Positions 55,126-62,651 of a stretch of 64,000 bases of DNA are shown piece after piece. Origin of the DNA: Fodinisporobacter ferrooxydans (GTDB lineage Bacteria > Bacillota > Bacilli > Tumebacillales > MYW30-H2). The notes under the pieces were generated by a model. The model saw only the letters and a list, made by a program, of their open reading frames with translations. It searched no databases and had not been told where the DNA came from. The position numbers were made by a program, and so were the translations under genes. The stretch spans positions 3,985,501 to 4,049,500 of the forward strand of contig NZ_CP089291.1 in assembly GCF_022818495.1 (NCBI RefSeq). Direction: 5' to 3'. Within the stretch, counting starts at the first letter, position 1. Each line of letters opens with the position of its first letter.

Positions 55126-55686
55126 ATGAACTTTGGGAAGAACGTGAAGCAGGAACGCAAGAAAAATAGCCTGACTCTTGAACAGCTTGCCGAACGGAGT
55201 GGAGTCAGTCGTTCCATGTTGTCACAAATCGAACGGGAAGAAAAAAATCCCACCATACAGGTAGCCTGTCAGATCGCCGAGGCATTGAATACCACTCTTT
55301 CGCAACTGATTGGTGAGCAAGAACGGCGAGAAGTGTTTGTGATTCGAACCGCTGAAAGACAGATGTACCGAGATGAACAGTCAGGATTTGAACGACATGT
55401 ACTTTCTCCATCACTTCCCTCGAATCGGCTGGAATTTATTTTGAACGTGATTCCGCCGGGGCAAGAATCCGGCATATTTCCCGCTCACAAACCGGGAGTC
55501 AAGGAATATATCAGCGTTGCCGAAGGAAAATTGACAGTTTGTCTGGGCGCTGGGGATGTGGTTTATACGTTGGCGGAAGGAGATTCCATCTTTTTTGATG
55601 CGGATGTGGAACATCGTTTTGCAAATAAAGGCGATGAAGAATGCCGATATTATCTGGTGATTGATTCTTACGGCAAGAAACTATAA
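55126..55686 (+). CDS. XRE-family regulator with C-terminal cupin
   Basis: The 186-residue protein has a helix-turn-helix of the XRE/Cro type (about 5-62; LTLEQLAERSGVSRSMLSQIE ending in IEREEKNPT) and a cupin_2 domain (about 110-180; GVKEYISVAEGKLTVCLG, then EGDSIFFDADVEHRFAN). HTH-cupin regulators sense a small ligand and commonly control adjacent amino-acid, polyamine or metabolite genes. Here the divergent neighbour is a decarboxylase relic, so its target may be lost. The ATG at 55126 follows TTTTGGAGGCAATTTGG. Confidence 0.9.
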   Translation: MNFGKNVKQERKKNSLTLEQLAERSGVSRSMLSQIEREEKNPTIQVACQIAEALNTTLSQLIGEQERREVFVIRTAERQMYRDEQSGFERHVLSPSLPSNRLEFILNVIPPGQESGIFPAHKPGVKEYISVAEGKLTVCLGAGDVVYTLAEGDSIFFDADVEHRFANKGDEECRYYLVIDSYGKKL

Positions 55687-55999
55687 AGTGCGACTATAAA
55701 ATGCATGAAATTCACTCTGAAAAGACCAACGAATATTAGCATGATTGGGTCATTTGACAAATAAGTTATCATGTTGTAAGATATATTTTATAAACCTTGT
55801 TATGCACAAATTCGATTTCTTGGTGAGGAATCGTTTAAAATAATGCAACTGGATTGATATTATTAGGTTAGGCAGTAAATCGTGAATGCCATTGTCATTA
55901 GCGTTGATTTGGGGCTTTTGACTTTCGTCCGTTGAATCATTTGGTGTGTAAGCATCATCCTGCTCTGCAGAAGGATGATGCTTTTTCATTTATCCTCGT
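55687..55999 (+). terminator. Gene-poor region with a strong plus-strand hairpin at 55951-55986
   Basis: AGCATCATCCT (55951-55961) pairs with AGGATGATGCT (55972-55982), followed by TTTTC, downstream of the XRE-cupin gene. The preceding 260 bases hold no gene I can support. A 79-codon minus-strand frame that runs through the hairpin looks like chance. Confidence 0.7.
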
Positions 56000-56746
56000 T
56001 TACTCATCGTAAATCATCTTTCGGGTCATCCCTCCATCGATCACCAAATTTATGCCGGTGATAAAATCATTTTCAGGATTGGTAAGATACAAACAGGCTC
56101 GCGCAATATCCTCCGGCCTTCCAACCCTCATGGAAGGGTGTTGCAGATGGTCTCTCGGCTGAAGTGTATTGTAATCGCCCGTTTCGATCCAGCCAGGACT
56201 AATGGCGTTTACCCGAATATGATCGGGCCCTAAAGAAAGGGCAAGGGCATGTGTCAAAGAGAGGATTCCCCCTTTCGAAGCGGCATACGCTTCCGAATTC
56301 GGTTCAGACATGAGCGCGCGCGTGGAAGCGATATTTACGATGGATCCTCCGCCATGATTTCTCATGATTTTGGCCGCCTCCCTTGAGCAAAGAAACGTTC
56401 CACGCAGATTCGTTCCCACTACGTAATCCCATTCTTCAGTTGAGAGATCATAAGGAGACTTCCATACCCCAATCCCTGCGTTATTGATCAGGACATCCAC
56501 CCCGTCCACTTGTCCCCCGACGGAATTAAAAAAATCCTCGATCTCTCCTGGTTCGCTCAAGTCCAGAACATGTGAAAAAACGCCAGCGCCGGCCTGTTCA
56601 ATGAGCATAGAGGTATGTTGCAGTTCGCCTGCATCTTTATCGATGATGAAAAGCCTTGCTCCCTGTTGCGCATATGTAATCGCAATGGTTCGGCCGATTC
56701 CTTTGCCAGCCCCCGTTACAATCACTACTTTTCCTTCATATGACAT
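56000..56746 (-). CDS. Short-chain dehydrogenase/reductase (classical SDR)
   Basis: The 248-residue Rossmann enzyme has the cofactor motif TGAGKGIG (11-18), NNAG (88-91) and the catalytic Ser141 (IASTRA), Tyr154 and Lys158 (YAASK). Acidic residue Asp36 after beta-2 (IIDKD) suggests NAD(H) preference. The C-terminal INLVIDGGMT is typical of glucose-dehydrogenase/FabG-like members. GGAGCAGAGAGT precedes the ATG. It is divergent from the Fur-family gene across 290 bases that hold the Fur-type operator. The substrate is unknown. Confidence 0.92.
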   Translation of the reverse strand: MSYEGKVVIVTGAGKGIGRTIAITYAQQGARLFIIDKDAGELQHTSMLIEQAGAGVFSHVLDLSEPGEIEDFFNSVGGQVDGVDVLINNAGIGVWKSPYDLSTEEWDYVVGTNLRGTFLCSREAAKIMRNHGGGSIVNIASTRALMSEPNSEAYAASKGGILSLTHALALSLGPDHIRVNAISPGWIETGDYNTLQPRDHLQHPSMRVGRPEDIARACLYLTNPENDFITGINLVIDGGMTRKMIYDE

Positions 56747-56971
56747 ACTCTCTGCTCCTTTGCAAAATAGTTACTGGGATGCATGATTATTTTCAGTAGA
56801 GATTTCATGAAGCGATCACCTCAACTCAGAGCTATTGGAAACAATTGTATCACAAGTAAAAATCATTTCCATCCGGGAAAATGTCTAAGAAAACGTGAAA
56901 ATCGATAAAATCAAGAGAATTTGAATCATACTTTTCGTTTTCATAATTTGATACAATGATAAAAATTACGG

Positions 56972-57026
56972 TTGACAATTCGAGTCGATATGTTTATGAT
57001 TTTATAGAAAATCATTTTCTATAAAA
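56972..57026 (+). promoter_or_regulatory. Fur-family gene promoter and 27-base palindromic operator
   Basis: TTGACA (56972-56977), a 17-base spacer and TATGAT (56995-57000) form a near-consensus SigA promoter. Directly after it, bases 57000-57012 and 57014-57026 form a perfect 13-base inverted repeat around a single C. Its core AGAAAAT-C-ATTTTCT has the 7-1-7 layout of Fur/PerR/Zur operators. The operator covers the transcription start and ends 12 bases before the gene start. This suggests tight self-repression by the encoded Fur-family protein. Confidence 0.8.
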
Positions 57027-57038
57027 GGGTTGGATGAA

Positions 57039-57488
57039 ATGAATCGAGCATCGAATGAAAACCATAAGGATATGGAGCAGGTAACAGAATTGCTCCATCA
57101 GCAAAATTTCCGGCTTACAAGAGAACGGGCGGCTGTTTTGGAGTTATTCATGCAAGCAGATCAAATGCTGACACCCATCCAGCTTTATGAATACGCTCAA
57201 AAAAATGGCGTCGAAATCGGATTGACCACAGTGTATCGGTTGCTTGAAGTATTGACGAAGGTTGGTCTTTGCTCACCATTTTTAGTAGACGGAGTGATTT
57301 ACTACACCTTTTGCATACGCCATCATCATCATCATTTTGTATGTTTGGCTTGCCAGAAAGTACAAGACATTTTTGAGTGTCCTTCCTTTCAAAACCTGAC
57401 GGAATATGGACAAATCAAATACCATAAAGCGGATATGTTCGGGTATTGTACGTCTTGCCAAAAGGATCATGAGGAGCAATTCCTGTAA
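57039..57488 (+). CDS. Fur-family metalloregulator (Zur/Fur-like)
   Basis: The 149-residue regulator starts at the ATG at 57039 behind AAAAGGG. The winged helix (about 10-85; FRLTRERAAVLELF, TPIQLYEYAQ, IGLTTVYRLLEVL) is canonical for Fur proteins. The dimerisation domain has a run of five His (RHHHHHFVCLACQ) and two CxxC motifs (CLAC and CTSC), the structural zinc site. The regulatory metal cannot be identified securely. The downstream metal-transporter gene hints at Ni, Co or Zn. The palindromic operator right upstream fits autoregulation. Confidence 0.93.
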   Translation: MNRASNENHKDMEQVTELLHQQNFRLTRERAAVLELFMQADQMLTPIQLYEYAQKNGVEIGLTTVYRLLEVLTKVGLCSPFLVDGVIYYTFCIRHHHHHFVCLACQKVQDIFECPSFQNLTEYGQIKYHKADMFGYCTSCQKDHEEQFL

Positions 57489-57583
57489 TGAAGTAATTTA
57501 AGCTTTGAACGAAAAAAGCACCTCTTGTATACTAGGAAACGTTCGACGCAGAACAATACCTACATACGAAAAGAGGCGCTCAC

Positions 57584-58882
57584 ATGAAGTATAAGACGAA
57601 GCAGAAACAGAATCAACGGATTACAAGAATTACCGAGAACACATTGGTGGTTGGAGCTGACATCGCAAAGAAGATACACGTAGCTCGAGCTGTGGATTTC
57701 CGTGGAATTGAGCTTGGGAAGGACTGTGTGTTTCACAACGACCAGGAAGGGCTGACGAAGCTGGCAGCGTGGATGAAGGAGCTTGGCCGAATTCATGAGA
57801 AAACAGACATTATATTCGGCATTGAACCGACTGGACACTACTGGTTCCCGTTAGCGGCGTTTTTGAAGGAGCAAGGCATTCAGGTTGTTGTTGTCAATCC
57901 GCATCATGTGAACAAGAGCAAGGAGCTCGAGGACAACTCACAGACCAAAAGCGACTACAAGGATGCAAAAGTCATTGCCGACCTCATTCGGAATGGAAAG
58001 TACTCAGAACCTAACTTACCGACCAAGGAATACGCAGAATTACGCATTCTGATGAATCTTCGCGAGAAGGTCATGGTGAGCTTGATTCAAGTGAAAACAC
58101 GGATCACAAACTGGTTTGACCGCTACTTTCCAGAGTATCCACAGGTATTTAAGGACTGGGAAGGGAAAGCGTCCCTCATGACCATGCGTCAGTTTCCAAC
58201 TCCAGAGGAGATTGTCTCCGTAGGCGCCAGAGGCGTTCTCTCACATTGGAAGACGGAAATCAAGCGTGGGGTGGGCATTAAGAGAGCGGAGCAGCTCTAT
58301 GCGACCGCAACGGCTTCCATCGGGCTTACCGAGGGACTGGCAGCGGCTCGAATCGAGCTGACTATCTTGCTGCAGCAGTACGATCTGTATGGCAAGCAGG
58401 AAGAAACCATTATGGCGCAAGTCTTGCAGATTCTTGAGAAGATCCCCGGAACTCGGCAGATGCTGAGCATCCCAGGGGTTGGTGTTCTGACCGTCGCCGG
58501 TTTCCTAGCGGAGGTTGGCGATCTCAACAACTATGATCACGGACAGCAAATCATCCGCTTGGCTGGACTGAATTTGACTGAGAATAGTTCTGGAAAACGG
58601 AAGGGGAAAACGGGGATCAGCAAGCGGGGTCGTTCTCGATTAAGAGGCATCTTGTTTCGCGCCATGCTACCGATGGTGGCCAAAAACGAAGAATTTAAAG
58701 AGCTGCACAAGTATTACACGACACGTAGTCAGAATCCGTTAAAAAAGAAGCAGTCGATCATCGCCTTATGTGGAAAACTGGTTCGCGTACTTTATACATT
58801 GGGGACAAAGCAGAAAGAGTATAACGCAAACGATGTACTGGGGCCAGTCCGACAAGCCCAGCTACAACAAAGTGCAGCATAA
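57584..58882 (+). CDS. IS110-family transposase (DEDD recombinase)
   Basis: The 432-residue transposase has the N-terminal RuvC-like DEDD domain with Asp26 (VVGADIAKK), Glu80 (FGIEPTGHYW), and Asp123 and Asp126 (SDYKDAKVI). The C-terminal Transposase_20 domain follows (LSIPGVGVLTVAGFLAEVGD, then GLNLTENSSGKRKGKTG), with the Ser used by the family in DNA cleavage. The frame is intact, so the element may be active. GAGG seven bases before the ATG lies inside an inverted repeat (57518-57526 with 57571-57579). This could hide the ribosome binding site and limit translation. Confidence 0.93.
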   Translation: MKYKTKQKQNQRITRITENTLVVGADIAKKIHVARAVDFRGIELGKDCVFHNDQEGLTKLAAWMKELGRIHEKTDIIFGIEPTGHYWFPLAAFLKEQGIQVVVVNPHHVNKSKELEDNSQTKSDYKDAKVIADLIRNGKYSEPNLPTKEYAELRILMNLREKVMVSLIQVKTRITNWFDRYFPEYPQVFKDWEGKASLMTMRQFPTPEEIVSVGARGVLSHWKTEIKRGVGIKRAEQLYATATASIGLTEGLAAARIELTILLQQYDLYGKQEETIMAQVLQILEKIPGTRQMLSIPGVGVLTVAGFLAEVGDLNNYDHGQQIIRLAGLNLTENSSGKRKGKTGISKRGRSRLRGILFRAMLPMVAKNEEFKELHKYYTTRSQNPLKKKQSIIALCGKLVRVLYTLGTKQKEYNANDVLGPVRQAQLQQSAA

Positions 58883-58933
58883 AATAAAAAATAGAACACG
58901 TATCAACAGCTTAGTATCTGGTTTTTAATAAAT

Positions 58934-58957
58934 GAAATATCCACAACTGGATATTTC
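58934..58957. repeat. Perfect hairpin downstream of the transposase gene
   Basis: GAAATATCCA and TGGATATTTC with a four-base CAAC loop, 50 bases after the stop codon. It may end the transposase transcript or be part of the right-end structure. Confidence 0.85.
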
Positions 58958-58984
58958 ACAAATTCAACATTATCAACAAACTGA

Positions 58985-59190
58985 AAACTCGATTATTCAG
59001 ATGTGCACAACTTTGACAACGGAAGCACCGGAGAAGCCGAAGGATTTTATCCATAAGGGCAACGACCCAGTCGAGGAGCAAGAATCGGCCTCCACCCCTT
59101 GAGAGGTAGAACGAAGGAATGTAAGGGCATAGACCCAGCGTGACATGGGAGGGTAAACCCCGAGGGAGAACGTGGAGATCCACTGTGCGA
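58985..59190 (+). ncRNA. Candidate IS110 bridge RNA (right-end noncoding RNA)
   Basis: This GC-richer, noncoding stretch carries a motif repeated 68 bases apart: TAAGGGCA, two variable bases, then GACCCAG (59054-59070 and 59122-59138). Each copy folds as a GGG/CCC hairpin. Other short stems include GGG-TAAA-CCC near 59150 and GTGGA-GA-TCCAC near 59175. Bridge RNAs of IS110-family elements have two similar loops that recognise target and donor DNA and are encoded in a noncoding end. Two related hairpins fit that plan. The exact ends and guide bases are not determined. Confidence 0.55.
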
Positions 59191-59204
59191 TCATACCATT
59201 TTAT

Positions 59205-59360
59205 CCACAGTTTGGAAATCAAGACTTTCAAGCCCTATTCCTGCCACCGGCTCTTACAGAAAAAAATGTATTGAATTCAATTTTCATCCAATATCCTCAA
59301 GGTGTCAAAGTTGTAAAACTAAGAATGAGCGAGAAAACAGGAGAAAACATTACTTTATAG
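59205..59360 (+). pseudogene. C-terminal fragment of an unrecognised gene next to the IS element
   Basis: An open frame continuing out of the IS right end ends with TAG at 59358-59360 and reads about 45 codons of protein-like sequence (ALFLPPALTEKNVLNS ... VKVVKLRMSEKTGENITL). It abuts the start of the metal-transporter gene, as in an operon. Its N-terminal part is absent; the IS element or an associated deletion appears to have removed it. I do not recognise the family. Confidence 0.5.
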
Positions 59361-59374
59361 TGGGAGGGATCGGT

Positions 59375-60265
59375 TTGTTGAACGTCTGGGATCCCCAACA
59401 TGTATCGGTTGGAATGGGATTATTGACTGCGTTTTTATTGGGATTGATTCACGGCATTACGCCTGATGAACATACATGGCCCATTACGTTTAGTTACGCA
59501 ATCGGCAGCCGAAGTACGCAAGGCGGCATGAAAGCAGGGTTCCTGTTTGCATTGGCATTTACGTTTCAACGGGCAATCGCTTCACAACTCGCGTTTTTTG
59601 CTTTGGTCGGCTTTCTATTCCATCCGAGTGCCGAAAATATCGTATATGGAGTCGTAGGCATTGTGATGGCGATTTCCGGATACTACATCCGCTTTCGCCA
59701 TAAGACCATTCACTTATTTCCCTGGTTGGAAAAATGGATGCCCAACCGCCCGGATTCGAATGAACCAATCCCCATAAAAATGCCTTTGATTCATGGAGTG
59801 ATTGCAGGCTGCGGGACAGGAGCTTTTGCTACGATCATTTACACAGTAATCGCCCCCGCAATGCCTTCAGCCTGGTTCGGGTTTGTTCCGGGACTTGTTT
59901 TTGGTATCGGCACTGTTTTTATGCAAACGTTGATCGGAGCTTTATTCGGCTGGTGGATGGAAAAATATCAAGTAAGCGCAAAAGCAAAGGCCTACATTGG
60001 CACAACGGTAGCAGGAAACACTCTTTTGTACGGTGGCGTCATGTTTGTCCTTGTGGGTCTCTTGGGATTGTTTTTGCCAGGCATTTCGGATTGGAGTATA
60101 GCGACAGGGATAAAAGTACACAATCTGGATTCCATTAATACAGGCCTTTTATTGTCGGTTTTTGTAGTGGCAGGTGTGGGGGGAATCTCTCTTTGGAGAG
60201 CAATGCGCTATATTCGATTTCATTCCAAGCAAGAAATGGATTTGGAAAATTCCCTGATGCCTTAG
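59375..60265 (+). CDS. NicO/UreH-like membrane transporter (nickel/cobalt-type)
   Basis: The 296-residue protein has about seven membrane helices. The segment LGLIHGITPDEHTWPITFSY in the first helix (core HGITPDEH) is the metal-binding HxxxxDH-type motif of NicO and UreH-like transporters. Further helices have GFLFALAFTFQRAIAS, and GLLLSVFVVAGVGG lies near the end. GGGAGGG stands 6 bases before TTG at 59375 and 9 before TTG at 59378, so either TTG may start. It overlaps the end of a gene fragment, indicating a former operon. The Fur-family gene beyond the IS element may once have controlled it. Confidence 0.75.
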   Translation: MLNVWDPQHVSVGMGLLTAFLLGLIHGITPDEHTWPITFSYAIGSRSTQGGMKAGFLFALAFTFQRAIASQLAFFALVGFLFHPSAENIVYGVVGIVMAISGYYIRFRHKTIHLFPWLEKWMPNRPDSNEPIPIKMPLIHGVIAGCGTGAFATIIYTVIAPAMPSAWFGFVPGLVFGIGTVFMQTLIGALFGWWMEKYQVSAKAKAYIGTTVAGNTLLYGGVMFVLVGLLGLFLPGISDWSIATGIKVHNLDSINTGLLLSVFVVAGVGGISLWRAMRYIRFHSKQEMDLENSLMP

Positions 60266-60304
60266 AACCCACATTACGAAAACAAATGAAAACGGGTTGC
60301 AACA

Positions 60305-60332
60305 AAAAACCACAGTGATATCTGTGGTTTTT
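60305..60332 (+). terminator. Terminator after the metal transporter gene
   Basis: AAAAACCACAG and CTGTGGTTTTT form an 11-base stem followed by T residues. Confidence 0.92.
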
Positions 60333-60422
60333 AAGCGTTATTCCCGATATATGTCATAGAATCCAAGCTTCATTTATAACTTCCCAGCAACTCCGTGCAC
60401 AAAGGATTCAATCGGTTTGTCT

Positions 60423-60577
60423 TTATTTTTTGAGCGCAACTTGAAAAAGGCGTCTTGGCAAGCCGCCTTCCTCAAATTCATGTATTTCCTGAATATCGTA
60501 TCCCTGCGCCAACTCTTTCACCTTGTCTTGATCGAAGAAGTGAACGATTATTGTAAAATAATGTATCTCTTTAGAGT
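60423..60577 (-). pseudogene. SAM-dependent methyltransferase, C-terminal remnant
   Basis: The minus-strand frame ending at TAA 60423 reads about 51 residues, including HFFDQDKVKELAQGYDIQEI and HEFEEGGLPRRLFQVALKK. This is the C-terminal strand-helix pattern of small class I methyltransferases. The SAM-binding glycine motif and most of the fold are missing, and a stop precedes the fragment. It lies between the metal transporter and the second CBO0543 gene. Confidence 0.6.
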
Positions 60578-60628
60578 CTTAGGGTTACATTAAAGGTGCT
60601 CATAACTGAATTTGGAAAGGCATATGTC

Positions 60629-61150
60629 ATGATACGAATCCTATTGGTTATCGTTATGTTGATCGTGGTATGGCGTTGGGGAGATTGGAGACACTGGGAA
60701 AAATATCAAAGCACCGCGCTTTACTTTATAGCGACAGATTTGTTGTATAATTTTTTAACATACAATCATTCTCTATGGCTGTACCATCCCGCTCACCCCG
60801 TCATCGTACCTACACATACTTTGAATAACCTTATGGTCACACTCATTTTTTTCCCATGTACAGTGATTCTTTATCTCTCGCGATATCCTGCAGGATTAGG
60901 AAAACAAGTCGTCTACATCTTATTCTGGATAGGCATGTACTTATCGGTTGAAGCTGTGTTTCATTTTTATTTAGGGATTTTTTCATATCACAATGGCTGG
61001 AATTATGGGTGGTCGATCCTTTTTAATTTTGTTATGTTTCCTATGTTGCGACTACATTATAAAAAACCGCTATGGGCATATGCACTTTCCGTGGTTACAA
61101 TAGTTTCCTTGATGCTTATATTTCAGATACCGATTTACAAAATGAAATAA
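60629..61150 (+). CDS. CBO0543-family membrane protein (copy 2)
   Basis: The 173-residue protein starts at the ATG at 60629 with GGAAAGG upstream; an in-frame GTG at 60596 has a poorer site. It has four or five helices and the family features WGDWRHWEKYQSTALYF, NHSLWLYHP, then PTHTLNNLMVTLIFFPC and FSYHNGWNYGWSIL. The paralogue at 54472 is shorter and diverged. Function is unknown. The two copies bracket the region with the IS element and several gene relics. Confidence 0.82.
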   Translation: MIRILLVIVMLIVVWRWGDWRHWEKYQSTALYFIATDLLYNFLTYNHSLWLYHPAHPVIVPTHTLNNLMVTLIFFPCTVILYLSRYPAGLGKQVVYILFWIGMYLSVEAVFHFYLGIFSYHNGWNYGWSILFNFVMFPMLRLHYKKPLWAYALSVVTIVSLMLIFQIPIYKMK

Positions 61151-61191
61151 AAAATAATCATTCAGACAAATACCGCATGTAATAAATAAAT

Positions 61192-61227
61192 CGCCATTTA
61201 TCCCCTCTTAGGAGGGGATAAATGGCG
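61192..61227. terminator. Bidirectional terminator
   Basis: A perfect 16-base stem (CGCCATTTATCCCCTC with its complement) and a four-base loop, between the CBO0543 gene and the convergent YxjG-like gene. Confidence 0.9.
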
Positions 61228-61242
61228 GATTACGTTTAAAAT

Positions 61243-62367
61243 TTACTTCCAGACAGCTTGGGCAATTTCAACCACATGCCGCAGTTTCGCCCACTGCTGT
61301 TCTTCCGTCAGCAAATTGCCCTCTTCTGTTGATGCAAACCCGCACTGCGGACTTAGGCACAACTGATTCAAATCGACAAAGCGGGAAGCTTCATCAATGC
61401 GCCGTTTTATATCTTCTGGATTTTCCAATTCCCCAAATTTCGATGTAATCAAGCCAAGCACAATCTGCAAGTCAGACCGTTTCACGAAACGAAGTGGTTC
61501 AAAGCCGCCAGCTCGGTCGCTGTCATATTCCAGGAAAAACCCATCGATTGCAAGACCATCAAATAACGTTTCCGCCACCGGTTCATAACCGCCGGAGGAA
61601 ATCCATGTCGAGCGGAAATTGCCCCGGCAAATGTGCATGGTGATTCTCAGATCATCCGGGCGGTCCGCAATCGCTTGATTAATTGTTTTCGCATACAAAG
61701 CACTCAGTTCATCAGGGTCGAATCCCCGGGCCCGAATTTGCTCTTTCTGTTCTTCTGAGCAAAGATACGCCCACGACGTATCATCCAGCTGAAGATATCG
61801 GCAACCGGCATCATAGAAAGCTTGAATCGCCTTTTTATATGTATGGGCCAAATCATGAAAAAACTCGTCTTTATCCCTGTATGCACTCGTTTCGATTTCC
61901 CCTCTGAAATGCAGCATACTTGGGCTTGGGATCGTCATTTTAGCCGTATGCGATCCGGCGATGCTGTGCAGAAACTTGTAATCCTCCAGCATCGGATGAT
62001 TCGTGAAATCCAGTTTGCCTACTACCTTGACGGCGTGAGACTTGGTTTGCGTTTGATGGAATTGGATGCCGCTTTCTTTTTCGTAACCTTCCACGCCATC
62101 AAGGTTTTCAAGAAAATCAAAATGCCACCATGCCCGTCGAAATTCTCCGTCTGTCACGGCCTGCAGCCCAATCTCTTTTTGCTTTTCCACAATGCGACTG
62201 ATCTCTTCGTTTTCGATCAATCGTAATTGTTCCGCCGAAATATCGCCTGCCGTTTTTTGCAACCGCGCCTTTTTAATCCGTTCCGATCTTAATAAGCTGC
62301 CTACTTGATCCGCTCGAAACGGTGGTTCGTTACGATGCAGCAATTGATTGGAATTTTGCACCAACAT
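61243..62367 (-). CDS. yxjG: YxjG/YxjH-type cobalamin-independent methionine synthase-like protein
   Basis: The 374-residue protein corresponds to the C-terminal MetE half, about the size of YxjG and YxjH in B. subtilis. FRADQVGSLLRSERIKKAR is the family opening (17-35). TDGEFRRAWWHFDFL, LDDTSWAYLC, THICRGN-type MHICRGNFRSTW (His and Cys zinc ligands) and the C-terminal LCLSPQCGFAS (last Cys ligand) follow. It is thought to make methionine from homocysteine with a methyl donor that need not be folate. The ATG at 62367 follows GAAGGAATGT. No SAM riboswitch is visible; only a terminator stem precedes it. Confidence 0.92.
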   Translation of the reverse strand: MLVQNSNQLLHRNEPPFRADQVGSLLRSERIKKARLQKTAGDISAEQLRLIENEEISRIVEKQKEIGLQAVTDGEFRRAWWHFDFLENLDGVEGYEKESGIQFHQTQTKSHAVKVVGKLDFTNHPMLEDYKFLHSIAGSHTAKMTIPSPSMLHFRGEIETSAYRDKDEFFHDLAHTYKKAIQAFYDAGCRYLQLDDTSWAYLCSEEQKEQIRARGFDPDELSALYAKTINQAIADRPDDLRITMHICRGNFRSTWISSGGYEPVAETLFDGLAIDGFFLEYDSDRAGGFEPLRFVKRSDLQIVLGLITSKFGELENPEDIKRRIDEASRFVDLNQLCLSPQCGFASTEEGNLLTEEQQWAKLRHVVEIAQAVWK

Positions 62368-62419
62368 ACATTCCTTCTTTCTATGAGATACGCAATAGAT
62401 ATGTAAAAACGTAACAAGT

Positions 62420-62464
62420 AAAAACAACCTCCTTCCGCTTGGAAAACAGCAAAGAGGTTGTTTT
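62420..62464 (-). terminator. Terminator between the YdjO-like gene and yxjG
   Basis: AAAACAACCTC and GAGGTTGTTTT form the stem, with T residues following on the minus strand. It ends the upstream YdjO-like transcript; attenuation of yxjG is possible but not indicated by other leader structure. Confidence 0.75.
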
Positions 62465-62474
62465 AACTTTACTT

Positions 62475-62651
62475 CTATTCTATTCTAATGTTCTTTGTTT
62501 CTTCAACCATTTTACTGCTGCACATCGGACACTTCGGCTCGTCAACCAATACAAACTCTTTCCTTGACCAACAATTGCAGGAAGTACATTGCCAAATAAC
62601 TGTATCCTGATAGACGTATTCACTGACGGGACGTTTTGTATTATAAGCCAT
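62475..62651 (-). CDS. YdjO-like cold-inducible zinc-ribbon protein
   Basis: The 58-residue product starts at the ATG at 62651 behind AGGAGGATTCCA. It opens MAYNTKRPVSEYVYQDTVIW and carries two Cys pairs, CTSCNCW and CPMCSSKM, which form a zinc ribbon. The layout (short charged N-terminus, WxCxxxxCxxW, FVLVDEPKCPMC) is that of Bacillus YdjO, a cold-inducible protein of unknown role. A different, longer frame overlapping here (62480-62695) is spurious, because it ignores this ribosome binding site. Confidence 0.85.
   Translation of the reverse strand: MAYNTKRPVSEYVYQDTVIWQCTSCNCWSRKEFVLVDEPKCPMCSSKMVEETKNIRIE

Larger units (their letters stand above)
57489..59205 (+). mobile_element. IS110-family insertion sequence
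   Basis: The element consists of an IS110-type transposase gene, a short left region (about 95 bases after the Fur stop), and a long noncoding right region of about 320 bases with strong local structure. IS110 elements lack classical terminal inverted repeats and large target duplications, and none is seen. The exact ends cannot be fixed. The right end probably lies near 59200, where coding sequence of another gene resumes. The layout with a long right noncoding end resembles the IS1111 subgroup. Confidence 0.8.

Noticed and set aside
55750-55989. 79-codon minus-strand frame downstream of the XRE-cupin gene
   Set aside because: It reads through a strong plus-strand terminator hairpin and has no recognisable protein pattern.
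62368-62474. SAM (S-box) or T-box leader before the YxjG-like gene
   Set aside because: Only a simple terminator stem is present. No conserved S-box or T-box core is found.
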